The translations under genes were made by a program, and so were the position numbers. DNA of 11,529 nucleotides. Origin: Hydrogenophaga sp. (GTDB lineage: Bacteria > Pseudomonadota > Gammaproteobacteria > Burkholderiales > Burkholderiaceae_C). The notes beneath the pieces were generated by a model, which did no database searches, was not told where the DNA came from, and saw nothing but the letters and a program-made list of their open reading frames with translations. Shown here in pieces: positions 1 through 6,508 of this stretch; within the stretch, counting starts at the first letter, position 1; every line of letters starts with the position of its first letter. The stretch is from the NCBI GenBank assembly GCA_020047875.1, contig JAIFNE010000029.1, positions 1 to 11,529 of the forward strand, written 5' to 3'.

Positions 1-653
1 CGAACACTGAGCGGCGCGCCAGCCTCGATCGATTCAACCTTGGTGCCGGTGTAAACCTTCACGCCCTTGGTCTCGCACCAGTCGCGGATCATGCCGCCGG
101 CCGTTGGCCCCATCATGCGCGGCACCATGCGGTCGCCCATTTCCACCACACTGAGCTGCACGCCCCGCGCGGCCAGCGCTTCCATGATGATGCAGCCGAT
201 GAAGCCGGCGCCGAGCTGCAGCACGCGCGCCCCGGGCACGGCGAGCGCCATGATGGCGCGAGCGTCATCCAGCGTCCAGCAGTTGTGCACGCCTTTGCAG
301 TCAATCCCGCGGATGGGCGGGCGCACCGGCGTCGAGCCGGTCGCGATCAGCAGCTTGTCAAACGCCAGCACCTGGCCATCGGACAGCGTCACGCTACGCT
401 GCTTCACGTCAACCGACTTGGCCCGCGCCCTGAGCACATCGATGCGCAGATCGGTGAAGTGCGTCGGGCTCTTGCGCAGGTAGGTGCCGGACTCGTCGAC
501 ATTGCCGATCAACAAGTAAGGAATGGCCATGCGCGAGTACGGCGGCTCGGGCTCGTCACCCACCAGGGTGATGCGGTCGGCGGGCGCGTGCTTGCGTATG
601 GTTTCAGCGGCGATGACGCCGGCAGGGCCTGCGCCCAGGATGACGTGGTGCAT
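1..653 (-). CDS. aorC: AorC-like FAD/NAD(P)H oxidoreductase subunit, 3' end outside window
   Basis: This is the N-terminal 217 residues of a pyridine nucleotide-disulfide oxidoreductase family flavoprotein; the C-terminus lies left of the window. The FAD-binding Rossmann motif GAGPAG is at residues 7-12, the ATGSTP segment that follows the NAD domain boundary is at 104-109, and a second, NAD(P)-binding motif GAGFIG is at 148-153. The start ATG (653-651) has GGAG seven bases upstream. It lies 140 bases downstream of the tungsten oxidoreductase gene on the same strand. In the Aromatoleum AorABC enzyme an FAD subunit of this kind exchanges electrons between NAD(H) and the Fe-S/tungsten subunits, and I infer that role here. 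A nitrite- or rubredoxin-reductase-like NADH oxidoreductase is the generic alternative. The family call is firm; the AorC assignment rests on the neighbours. Confidence 0.85.
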   Translation of the reverse strand, partial: MHHVILGAGPAGVIAAETIRKHAPADRITLVGDEPEPPYSRMAIPYLLIGNVDESGTYLRKSPTHFTDLRIDVLRARAKSVDVKQRSVTLSDGQVLAFDKLLIATGSTPVRPPIRGIDCKGVHNCWTLDDARAIMALAVPGARVLQLGAGFIGCIIMEALAARGVQLSVVEMGDRMVPRMMGPTAGGMIRDWCETKGVKVYTGTKVESIEAGAPLSV

Positions 654-692
654 GAGGTTCTCCAATCGGGCATGTGTTGTGAGCGGTCCAGC

Positions 693-763
693 AACTTCGC
701 CGCTTCGCCACCCGCCTTCCGATCGCGGCGCATCGGTCAGCGGGCCGCGGCAGCGGCGAAGTT
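693..763. repeat. Perfect 12-base inverted repeat between aorB and aorC
   Basis: The arm AACTTCGCCGCT (693-704) is matched exactly by its reverse complement AGCGGCGAAGTT (752-763), with a 47-base spacer. It occupies most of the 140-base aorB-aorC gap. It could fold in the aor transcript as an RNA-stability or partial-attenuation structure, or bind a protein. There is no U-run after either arm, so a simple intrinsic terminator is unlikely. Confidence 0.6.
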
Positions 764-793
764 CAGATTAAAGGACCGCCAGGGCGGCCAGGC

Positions 794-2641
794 TCACAAG
801 CTCAGGCGCTCGCGGGTTTCGGCAGTGGGCCGGCCTTCCGAGTCCCAGCCGCGCGCGGCGTAGTACTTGGGCAGCATCTCGGGCAGCTTGCTCACCATGC
901 CCTTGGAGGCACCGGTCTTGGCCGCCTCGGTCAGCAGCCGCTTGGGCAAGCTGTCGTCCTTGGCGGTGAAGCCCGCGGCGTTGTTGAACTCGCGCTCCAT
1001 GTTCCAGATGCGCTCACCGATTTTCTCCAGCTCTTCGGTGGTGAACTCTTCGTTGCACGCAGCCTGAAGCTGCGGCGCCAGATCGGCCACGCCCCAGGCG
1101 AAGGTGGTGAACACGCACAGGCCCGACGAATCGAATGCGGCGGTGGCATCCTGGAACGCCTTCACCAACTCGGGCTTGCCTTCGGACTCCACCGGGTCGG
1201 TCTTGACCGGGATGCCCAGCACCTCGGAGGCGATGGTGTAGCCACGCAGGTGGCAACCGCCGCGGTTGGAGGTGGCGTAAGCCAGACCAATACCCTGAAT
1301 GGCTCGCCCGTCGTAGGCCGGGAACTCCTGGCCCTTGCTGGACATGCTGAGGTCGGGATGGCCATATTTCTCGGTCAGACGCTTGGAGCCCTGGCCGATT
1401 TCCTTGCCGAAACCCCGGCTGTAAATCGTTTCTTCCACCAGAAAAGCCAGCGCCTGGGCGGAGCCGAACCTCGCTTCAATGCCCACCTGCTCCTTGGTCA
1501 GCACGCCCATCTCAAACAGTTCCATGACCGCGCCCACGGTGGCGCCAAAGCTGATCGGGTCGATGCCTTCTTCGTTGCATAGCATGGTGGCGTACTGCAA
1601 CGCCTCCAGATCGTTCACGCCGTTGGCCGCACCCAGCGCCCAGGCCGCCTCGTATTCCAGCCCACCCGACGCGCCCCAGTACTGCGGCTTGTTGGCCACC
1701 GTGAAATGGTTCGGGTCCATTTTGCTGATGCGTCCGCAGGCAATGGTGCAGCCGAAACAGGCCTGGTTGGTCACCAGCTGCTTCTTGCCGTCGCTTTCGC
1801 GCGGCGTGGCCATGGCCTCGGCCGAAATGTCTTTGGCGCCTTCGAACTGCACGTCCTGGTGGTTGCGCGTGGGCAGGCCGCCGATCTCGTTGATCACGTT
1901 CATCAGCACCTGGGTGCCGTAGGCTGGCAGGCCCTGGCCTGTCACCGCATTCTCGGCCAGGATCTTCTTCTTCTCGAAGGTGGTCTTCATGAAGGCCTTG
2001 GGGTCGCGGATGTTGCCCACGCCCTTGGTGCCGCGCACCACGATCGCCTTCAGGTGTTTGCTGCCCATGACCGTGCCCACACCAGAGCGGCCCGCCGCTC
2101 GGTGCAGGTCGTTGACCACAGCGGCATACAGCACGCCGTTTTCACCCGCCTTGCCAATGCTGGAGACGCGCGCCAGCGGGTCCTGCAGACTGGTCTTGAG
2201 CATCTCTTCGGTTTCCCAGACGCTTTTGCCCCACAGGTGGGCGGCGTCGCGCAGCTCGGCCACGTCGTCGTTGATGAACAGATACACCGGCTTGGGTGAC
2301 TTGCCCTCGAAAATGATCATGTCCCAGCCGGCCATCTTGAGCTCGGCACCCCAATAGCCACCCGAGTTCGAGCAGGCGATGGCGCCGGTCAGCGGGCTCT
2401 TGGTGATCACGGTGTAGCGGCCACCGGTGGAGGCCATGGTGCCGGTCAGCGGGCCGGTGGCCCAGATGATCTTGTTGTCCGCCGACAGCGGATCCACCTT
2501 GGGATCGATCTCGGTGGTGAGGTATTTGCTGCCCAGGCCGCGCGAACCCAGGTAGGCGCGGGCCCACTCCATGTTCAGCGGTTCAGGGGTGACGGTGCCC
2601 GCGGTGAGGTTCACGCGGAGGATTTTTCCAGCCCAAGACAT
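794..2641 (-). CDS. aorB: Tungsten-dependent aldehyde:ferredoxin oxidoreductase, catalytic subunit
   Basis: The 615-residue protein belongs to the aldehyde:ferredoxin oxidoreductase (AOR) family, which oxidises aldehydes to carboxylic acids at a tungsten bis-metallopterin centre next to a [4Fe-4S] cluster. The N-terminal pterin domain is visible, with GGR at 73-75, SPLTG at 82-86 and the segment AGRSGVGTVMGSKHLKAI at 183-200. Cluster ligands are CFGCTIAC (Cys295, 298, 302) and the distant Cys509 in DSSGLC. The active-site candidates are the acidic stretch EYE (329-331) and His464 in GGCHLRG. Length matches bacterial AorB at about 610-620 residues. AAGGAG lies about nine bases before the ATG, and the gene starts 24 bases after aorA. 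The order aorA-aorB-aorC points to the Aromatoleum-type NAD-reducing complex and not to a stand-alone archaeal enzyme. The true aldehyde substrate cannot be read from the sequence. BamB-type benzoyl-CoA reductase subunits are related but are less likely given these neighbours. Confidence 0.95.
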   Translation of the reverse strand: MSWAGKILRVNLTAGTVTPEPLNMEWARAYLGSRGLGSKYLTTEIDPKVDPLSADNKIIWATGPLTGTMASTGGRYTVITKSPLTGAIACSNSGGYWGAELKMAGWDMIIFEGKSPKPVYLFINDDVAELRDAAHLWGKSVWETEEMLKTSLQDPLARVSSIGKAGENGVLYAAVVNDLHRAAGRSGVGTVMGSKHLKAIVVRGTKGVGNIRDPKAFMKTTFEKKKILAENAVTGQGLPAYGTQVLMNVINEIGGLPTRNHQDVQFEGAKDISAEAMATPRESDGKKQLVTNQACFGCTIACGRISKMDPNHFTVANKPQYWGASGGLEYEAAWALGAANGVNDLEALQYATMLCNEEGIDPISFGATVGAVMELFEMGVLTKEQVGIEARFGSAQALAFLVEETIYSRGFGKEIGQGSKRLTEKYGHPDLSMSSKGQEFPAYDGRAIQGIGLAYATSNRGGCHLRGYTIASEVLGIPVKTDPVESEGKPELVKAFQDATAAFDSSGLCVFTTFAWGVADLAPQLQAACNEEFTTEELEKIGERIWNMEREFNNAAGFTAKDDSLPKRLLTEAAKTGASKGMVSKLPEMLPKYYAARGWDSEGRPTAETRERLSL

Positions 2642-2665
2642 GTGCTTGCTCCTTGAAAACGGTGA

Positions 2666-3142
2666 TCAGGCGGCCGAAGGCTGGTTGCCCAGCTTGTCGG
2701 CCCACTGCTTCATCTTGTCGATCCCGGTCCAGTTGGCGTCCACAAAGGTGATCGCCGCGGTGGGGCAGGCCTCGGCGCAGGCCGGCTCGCCGCCGCACAG
2801 GTCGCACTTCTGGACTTTTCCGGTCTCCTGCACATAGTTGATGGTGCCAAACGGGCAGGCGATGGTGCACACCTTGCAACCCACGCAGGTGGTTTCGTTG
2901 ACCACCTTGGCGCCGGTGACCTTGTCCAGCGTGATGGCCTCCACCGGGCAGGCATGGAGGCACCAAGCCTCGTCGCACTGCGTGCAGGTGTAGGGCACTT
3001 TTTTCCCGGTGTGGTGGAAGTCGAATACCTTGATGCGCGACTTCGAGGTGGCGTAGGTGCCGTAGTTCTCGAAGGAACAGGCCATTTCGCACTGCAAGCA
3101 GCCGGTGCATTTGTCCGGGTTGATGTGCAGGACTTTCTGCAT
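2666..3142 (-). CDS. aorA: AorA-like ferredoxin subunit with four [4Fe-4S] cluster motifs
   Basis: The 158-residue electron-transfer subunit has sixteen cysteines in four groups: 12/15/18/22, 53/56/61/65, 86/89/92/96 and 113/116/122/126. This is the pattern of HycB/DmsB-type four-cluster ferredoxins. A perfect Cys count suggests all four clusters form. It probably wires the tungsten subunit AorB to the flavin subunit AorC; in Aromatoleum the equivalent AorA subunits stack into filaments, and whether this one does is not visible. I chose the ATG at 3142-3140 because AGGAGA sits about seven bases upstream and the next residues (MQKVLHINPDKC) begin a normal ferredoxin fold. The in-frame ATG 96 bases further upstream would add residues unlike any ferredoxin. 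It is the first gene of the operon and its stop is 24 bases from aorB. Confidence 0.92.
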   Translation of the reverse strand: MQKVLHINPDKCTGCLQCEMACSFENYGTYATSKSRIKVFDFHHTGKKVPYTCTQCDEAWCLHACPVEAITLDKVTGAKVVNETTCVGCKVCTIACPFGTINYVQETGKVQKCDLCGGEPACAEACPTAAITFVDANWTGIDKMKQWADKLGNQPSAA

Positions 3143-3202
3143 AGGGGGTCTCCTGGTGGATGGCAGCGCTGCTCGCGCAAGGCCGCGCTTATGAACGAAG
3201 TT

Positions 3203-3228
3203 GCCTAAGCATTGTTGAAGCCTTAGGC
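3203..3228 (-). promoter_or_regulatory. Candidate aor promoter: inverted repeat overlapping a -24/-12-like element
   Basis: GCCTAAG (3203-3209) and CTTAGGC (3222-3228) form a perfect 7-base inverted repeat with a 12-base spacer, 61-86 bases upstream of the aorA start. On the minus strand the same stretch reads AAGGCTTCAACAATGCTT, which has GG and GC exactly ten bases apart, as sigma-54 promoters require, but matches the rest of the TGGCAC/TTGCA consensus only partly. A TTGACT hexamer (3258-3253, minus strand) could instead be a sigma-70 -35 box, though its -10 partner is poor. The promoter class is unproven; the repeat itself is certain. Confidence 0.35.
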
Positions 3229-3321
3229 CACTTTGCATTCAGGGTTATCCCTAGTCAACTACCCCGCAATTCGGAGCGCGCACGAGGGCGCAAGGAGTAT
3301 GTCGGGGGTGCGATCGAGCTC

Positions 3322-3349
3322 GTAACCGTGTCGCAGGCGACAGGGTCAC
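3322..3349. promoter_or_regulatory. 28-base imperfect dyad between nadA and aorA
   Basis: The dyad is centred on TGTCGC-AG-GCGACA (3329-3342), and the outer pairs ACC/GGT and GT/AC are separated by single mismatches. It lies 52 bases past the nadA stop and 180 bases before the aorA start. As RNA it could be a nadA 3' hairpin, but no U-run follows. As DNA it could be an activator site, since it sits about 137 bases above the transcription start predicted from the -24/-12-like element. Confidence 0.4.
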
Positions 3350-3378
3350 AGACCAAGCAAATGGTGTTGGGATCGGGC

Positions 3379-3413
3379 CGGCGCTGCCCGCCTCCGGCTG
3401 CTACGCAGCGCCG
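3379..3413 (-). terminator. Hairpin spanning the nadA stop codon, no U-tract
   Basis: CGGCGCTGC (3379-3387) pairs exactly with GCAGCGCCG (3405-3413) over a 17-base loop that contains the nadA stop codon. The stem is nine GC-rich pairs, but no T-run follows on the minus strand. It could slow ribosomes or protect the 3' end as easily as terminate. Confidence 0.3.
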
Positions 3414-4445
3414 ATGTTCGGCACCAGTTCACCCGGGTTGCTGCCCCCTCTTTGGGCGGCGGTGAAAGCGAGCATGCGATCGATCGGCAGCCGGGCGCGT
3501 TCGATCAGCGCGGGATCGACCTCGATCCGGTTGAGGCCCTGCTCCAGCACCTGGGCCACACCGGCCAGGCCGTTCATGGCCATCCAGGGGCAATGCGCGC
3601 AGCTCTTGCAGGTGGCGCTGTTGCCGGCAGTGGGCGCCTCGATGAACACCTTGCCGGGGTTCTGCTGGCGCAGCATGTGCATCATGCCGTTGTCGGTCGC
3701 CACGATGAATTCAGGCGCGTCCATTTCGCGTGCGGCCTTGAGGATGGCCGAGGTGGAGCCCACGGCGTCGGCCAGCCGGACCACATCGGCCGGGCTTTCC
3801 GGATGCACCAGCACCTTGGCCTGCGGGTGCTCTCTTTTGAGGGCTTCCAGCTCGAAGGCCTTGAACTCGTCGTGCACGATGCAGGAGCCGGTCCACATCA
3901 GCATGTCGGCACCCGTTTCGCGCTGGATATAGCCACCCAGGTGCTTGTCGGGCGCCCAGAGAATCTTGTGGCCCTTGTCCTTCAGGGCACGCACGATGTC
4001 GAGTGCGCAGCTGCTGGTCACCAGCCAGTCCGAGCGCGCCTTCACCGCCGCGCTGGTGTTGGCGTACACCACCACGGTGCGGTCGGGGTTTGCATCGCAG
4101 AACGCACCGAACGCATCGATCGGGCAGCCCAGATCCAGTGAGCACCGTTTTCTCAGGGCTCAGAATCTTGGCCGTCTCCCCCATGAAGCGCACGCCCGAG
4201 ACCACCAGCGTCTGCGCCGCGTGATCCCGACCAAAGCGCGCCATCTCCAGCGAGTCGCTCACGATGCCGCCCGTCTCGATGGCCAGGTCCTGCAGATCGG
4301 GATGCACGTAGTAGTGCGAAACCATCACCGCATTGCGCTCCTTGAGCAGGCGGCGAATGCGCTCTTTCAGCTCGGCGCGCTGCTTCGGCCCGGGCTCCAC
4401 CGGCACCCGCGCCCAGGCGTGTTTCGTCGGACAGGCCGGCGTCAT
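3401..4445 (-). pseudogene. nadA: Quinolinate synthase, frameshifted by an apparent 26-base deletion
   Basis: NadA condenses iminoaspartate with dihydroxyacetone phosphate to give quinolinate, using a [4Fe-4S] cluster. Two frames carry the protein. The first (ATG at 4445) gives about 101 normal residues, with SHYYVHPDLQDLA and GETAKILSPEKT. The second runs to 3401, with CSLDLGCPIDAF, NTSAAVKARSDW, APDKHLGG, SCIVHDEF, HPESP and the CKSCAHCPWMAMNGL cluster region. They meet at 4141-4145, where the usual nine or so residues between EKT and ECSLDLGCP are reduced to one base. Restoring 26 bases gives 356 residues, close to the family's 350. All three expected cluster cysteines (CSLD, SCIV, CAHC) survive in the second frame. 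Neither side shows decay, so the break is recent or a sequence error. There is no clear ribosome binding site before the ATG. It lies downstream of nadC, after a structured repeat. Confidence 0.88.
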
Positions 4446-4483
4446 ATCTGTGTTCAAGTGCAAATCACCAAAGAGGTGCAAGG

Positions 4484-4563
4484 TCAAGGGGCACCGCGGA
4501 ACCGGCTCTGCCGGGCCGCCAGTGCCGCCCCCTTGAGGGGGTCGCGCGCAGCACGGCGGGGGT
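4484..4563 (-). repeat. Structured intergenic repeat, copy A (nadC-nadA gap)
   Basis: This 80-base element fills most of the gap between nadC and nadA. Its core palindrome CCCCCTTGAGGGGG is at 4528-4541. Read on the minus strand it aligns without gaps over 59 bases to copy B near panC, with 48 identical positions. It folds as CCGGC-AGA-GCCGG inside GCGG/CCGC, closed by TCAAGGGG/CCCCTTGA. Similar dispersed repeats are, as I recall, common in Comamonadaceae genomes, but I know of no assigned function. Confidence 0.8.
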
Positions 4564-4566
4564 AGG

Positions 4567-5424
4567 TCAATCCATCCGCATGGAGAAATCAATTGCCTTC
4601 ACGTCTTTGGTAAGGGTACCGATGGAGATGCGGTCGACCCCGGTTTCCGCAAGGGCGCGCACGGTCTGCAGGTTCACGCCACCCGAGATCTCCAGCACCG
4701 CGCGCCCCGCGTTGCGGCGCACCGCTTCCTGCAGGGTGGGAATGTCCATGTTGTCCAGCAAGACCATGGTGGCGCCGCAACCCAGCGCCTCGTCCAGCTG
4801 CAGCAGGGTCTCCACCTCGATCTCGACAAAACGGGCCAGGGGCGCGGTCTCGCGCACGCGCTGCAGTACCTGCGCCACGCCACCCGCCGCGGCGATGTGG
4901 TTTTCCTTGATGAGCACGGCATCGAACAGGCCGATGCGGTGGTTGACCCCGCCGCCCACGGTGACCGCGTATTTTTGCGCCAGACGCAGGCCGGGAATGG
5001 TCTTGCGTGTGTCCACGATGTGGGCACGGGTGCCCGCCACGGCGGCCACAAATGTCGCTGTTTTGGTGGCCACAGCCGACAGCAATTGCAGGAAGTTGAG
5101 TGCGGTACGTTCAGCAGTCAACAACGCCTGCGCGTTCCCTTCGATTTCGAGCACCACCTGATCGACCGCGCAGCGCTGACCTTCGGTCACGTGCCAGACG
5201 AGACGCGCCTGCGGATCGCAAGCGAGCAACGCGGCTTCCACCCAGGGCATGCCGCAGATCACCGCCGGTTCGCGCGCCAGAACCCGGGCGCTCGCAGTGC
5301 GCGCGGGGTCGACCAGCGAAGCGGTGAGATCGCCGCTGCCCACGTCCTCGGCCAGCGCGCGCGCGACGTCTGCGCGCGCCAGTTCAGCCAGGTCCACAGC
5401 GGTGAATTCGGAGAGGTGTTTCAT
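4567..5424 (-). CDS. nadC: Nicotinate-nucleotide pyrophosphorylase (quinolinate phosphoribosyltransferase)
   Basis: NadC converts quinolinate and PRPP to nicotinate mononucleotide, CO2 and pyrophosphate, the step after NadA in de novo NAD synthesis. The 285-residue product has normal family length and the expected motifs: EDVGSGDLTA near the N-terminus, TRKTIPGLRLAQKYAV with the PRPP/quinolinate-binding arginine and lysine, GGGVNHRIGLFDAVLIKENH, and the C-terminal barrel segments LLDNMD, EISGGVNL and DRISIGTLTK. I chose ATG 5424-5422, giving MKHLSEFTAVDLAE. The upstream in-frame ATG would add 39 hydrophobic residues foreign to NadC and would overlap panB. The Shine-Dalgarno signal is weak. 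It is divergent from panB and is transcribed ahead of the broken nadA. Confidence 0.96.
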   Translation of the reverse strand: MKHLSEFTAVDLAELARADVARALAEDVGSGDLTASLVDPARTASARVLAREPAVICGMPWVEAALLACDPQARLVWHVTEGQRCAVDQVVLEIEGNAQALLTAERTALNFLQLLSAVATKTATFVAAVAGTRAHIVDTRKTIPGLRLAQKYAVTVGGGVNHRIGLFDAVLIKENHIAAAGGVAQVLQRVRETAPLARFVEIEVETLLQLDEALGCGATMVLLDNMDIPTLQEAVRRNAGRAVLEISGGVNLQTVRALAETGVDRISIGTLTKDVKAIDFSMRMD

Positions 5425-5491
5425 GGCCGGGGAGCATAGCGCGATCGAATATAGTGCGCTGCCCAACCCTGTGCGCCCCAGAGGAAACGAG
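5425..5491. promoter_or_regulatory. Divergent nadC-panB promoter region
   Basis: These 67 bases must hold the start signals for both nadC (left) and panB (right). An AT-rich island AATATAGT (5448-5455) contains TATAGT on the plus strand and TATATT on the minus strand, either of which is a fair -10 box; no good -35 box is at normal spacing. GAGGAAA, about seven bases before the panB ATG, is a clear ribosome binding site. Confidence 0.35.
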
Positions 5492-6394
5492 ATGAGCCAG
5501 ACCAGTCCCGCAGACAGCGCCAGCGCCAACACCTCCGGCACGCCCTATGGCACGCTGCCCGCCGCGTCGCCCCTGCCGCGACGCAAGCCAGTGAGCCTGC
5601 CGCGGCTGCAGGAGATGCGCGAGCGCGGTGAAAAAATCACCATGCTCACCGCCTACGACGCCACCTTCGCCGCCGTGGCCGACGCCGCCGGCGTGGAGTG
5701 CATTTTGGTCGGCGATTCGCTGGGCATGGTTTGCCAGGGCCTCGCCAGCACCGTGGGCGTGACCCTGGAAACCATGCGCTACCACGTCGAGAGCGTGGCG
5801 CGCGGCCTGCAGCGGGTGCAGGCCACCGCCTGGGTGATCGGCGATCTGCCGTTTGGCAGCTACCACGAAAGCCGCGAACAGGCCCTGCGCAGCGCCAGCG
5901 TGCTGATGCAGGCGGGTGCGCACATGATCAAACTCGAAGGCGGCGGATGGCCCAGCGAGACGGTGCGTTTCCTGGTCGAACGCGGCATCCCCGTGTGCGC
6001 CCACCTCGGTCTCACGCCGCAAACGGTGCACGCGCTGGGTGGCTACCGGGTTCAGGGCCGGGGCGACGCCGCTGCACTGCAATTGCGGCGCCAGGCCATC
6101 GAGCTGCAGGACGCGGGTGCGGCCATGCTGGTACTGGAGATGGTGCCGGCCGTGCTGTCGGCCGAGATCACGGCCGAGCTGCAGACCTGCCACACCATTG
6201 GCATTGGCGCCGGCAAAGGCACCGCCGGCCAGGTGCTGGTGATGCACGACATGCTGGGCATCAACCTGGGCAAAAACCCGAAATTCGTCCGCAATTTCAT
6301 GGACGGCGCCGACAGCGTTCGCGACGCCATGGCCGCCTATGTGTCCGCCGTCAAAGACGGCAGTTTTCCCGACGACAGCCTCCACGCCTGGTGA
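5492..6394 (+). CDS. panB: 3-methyl-2-oxobutanoate hydroxymethyltransferase
   Basis: PanB transfers a one-carbon unit from methylenetetrahydrofolate to 2-oxoisovalerate to make ketopantoate, the first committed step to pantothenate and CoA. The 300-residue protein has LTAYDATFA (52-60), the Mg2+-binding GDS at 74-76, a second acidic ligand in GDLPFGSY (D118), the lysine of KLEGG (147-151), HLGLTPQ (171-177), the catalytic-type glutamate in LEMVP (E216) and GIGAG (237-241). It carries an extra low-complexity N-terminus of about 30 residues before the conserved core, longer than in E. coli PanB. The ATG at 5492 is preferred because GAGGAAA precedes it. The open frame extends upstream into nadC antisense, but those residues are not PanB-like. 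panC follows after 114 bases containing repeat copy B. Confidence 0.96.
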   Translation: MSQTSPADSASANTSGTPYGTLPAASPLPRRKPVSLPRLQEMRERGEKITMLTAYDATFAAVADAAGVECILVGDSLGMVCQGLASTVGVTLETMRYHVESVARGLQRVQATAWVIGDLPFGSYHESREQALRSASVLMQAGAHMIKLEGGGWPSETVRFLVERGIPVCAHLGLTPQTVHALGGYRVQGRGDAAALQLRRQAIELQDAGAAMLVLEMVPAVLSAEITAELQTCHTIGIGAGKGTAGQVLVMHDMLGINLGKNPKFVRNFMDGADSVRDAMAAYVSAVKDGSFPDDSLHAW

Positions 6395-6403
6395 ATCAGA
6401 CCC

Positions 6404-6489
6404 ACCCCCGCGCCGCACCTGCGGTGCGTCACCCCCTCAAGGGGGCGACGCCTGCAGCCTGGCAAAGCCAGTTCTGCGGCACCCCTTGA
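6404..6489 (+). repeat. Structured intergenic repeat, copy B (panB-panC gap)
   Basis: This 86-base relative of copy A lies between panB and panC in the same orientation relative to transcription. The core palindrome CCCCCTCAAGGGGG is at 6432-6445. Pairings seen are CTGGC (6459-6463) with GCCAG (6467-6471), GCAG (6454-6457) with CTGC (6474-6477), GCC (6450-6452) with GGC (6478-6480), and TCAAGGGG (6437-6444) with CCCCTTGA (6482-6489). The palindrome can fold on itself or use its right half in the long stem, but not both. It ends 19 bases before the panC ATG. Confidence 0.8.
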
Positions 6490-6508
6490 AGAAACCCTTT
6501 CTGCGTCT

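Noticed and set aside
1706..2299. 197-residue plus-strand frame inside aorB
   Set aside because: Antisense shadow of a conserved tungsten enzyme, His-rich and without a ribosome binding site.
3143..3238. Upstream ATG extending aorA by 32 residues
   Set aside because: The added residues are not ferredoxin-like, and the inner ATG at 3142 has a proper AGGAGA site.
4141..4150. Programmed ribosomal frameshift in nadA
   Set aside because: No slippery heptamer or downstream stimulator is apparent, and about nine conserved residues are missing, so a shift alone would not restore the protein.
3711..4592. 293-residue open frame overlapping the nadA region
   Set aside because: Only its middle (4445 to about 4145) is real NadA N-terminus. 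The first 49 residues translate the intergenic repeat, and everything after the deletion junction is out-of-frame nadA.
5249..5491. Upstream start extending panB by 81 residues
   Set aside because: The extension overlaps nadC and does not resemble PanB; GAGGAAA precedes the ATG at 5492.
5384..6418. 344-residue open frame antisense to panB
   Set aside because: It lies opposite a well-supported gene, is His/Gly/Ala-rich low-complexity in character, and has no recognisable domain; typical of GC-rich antisense frames.
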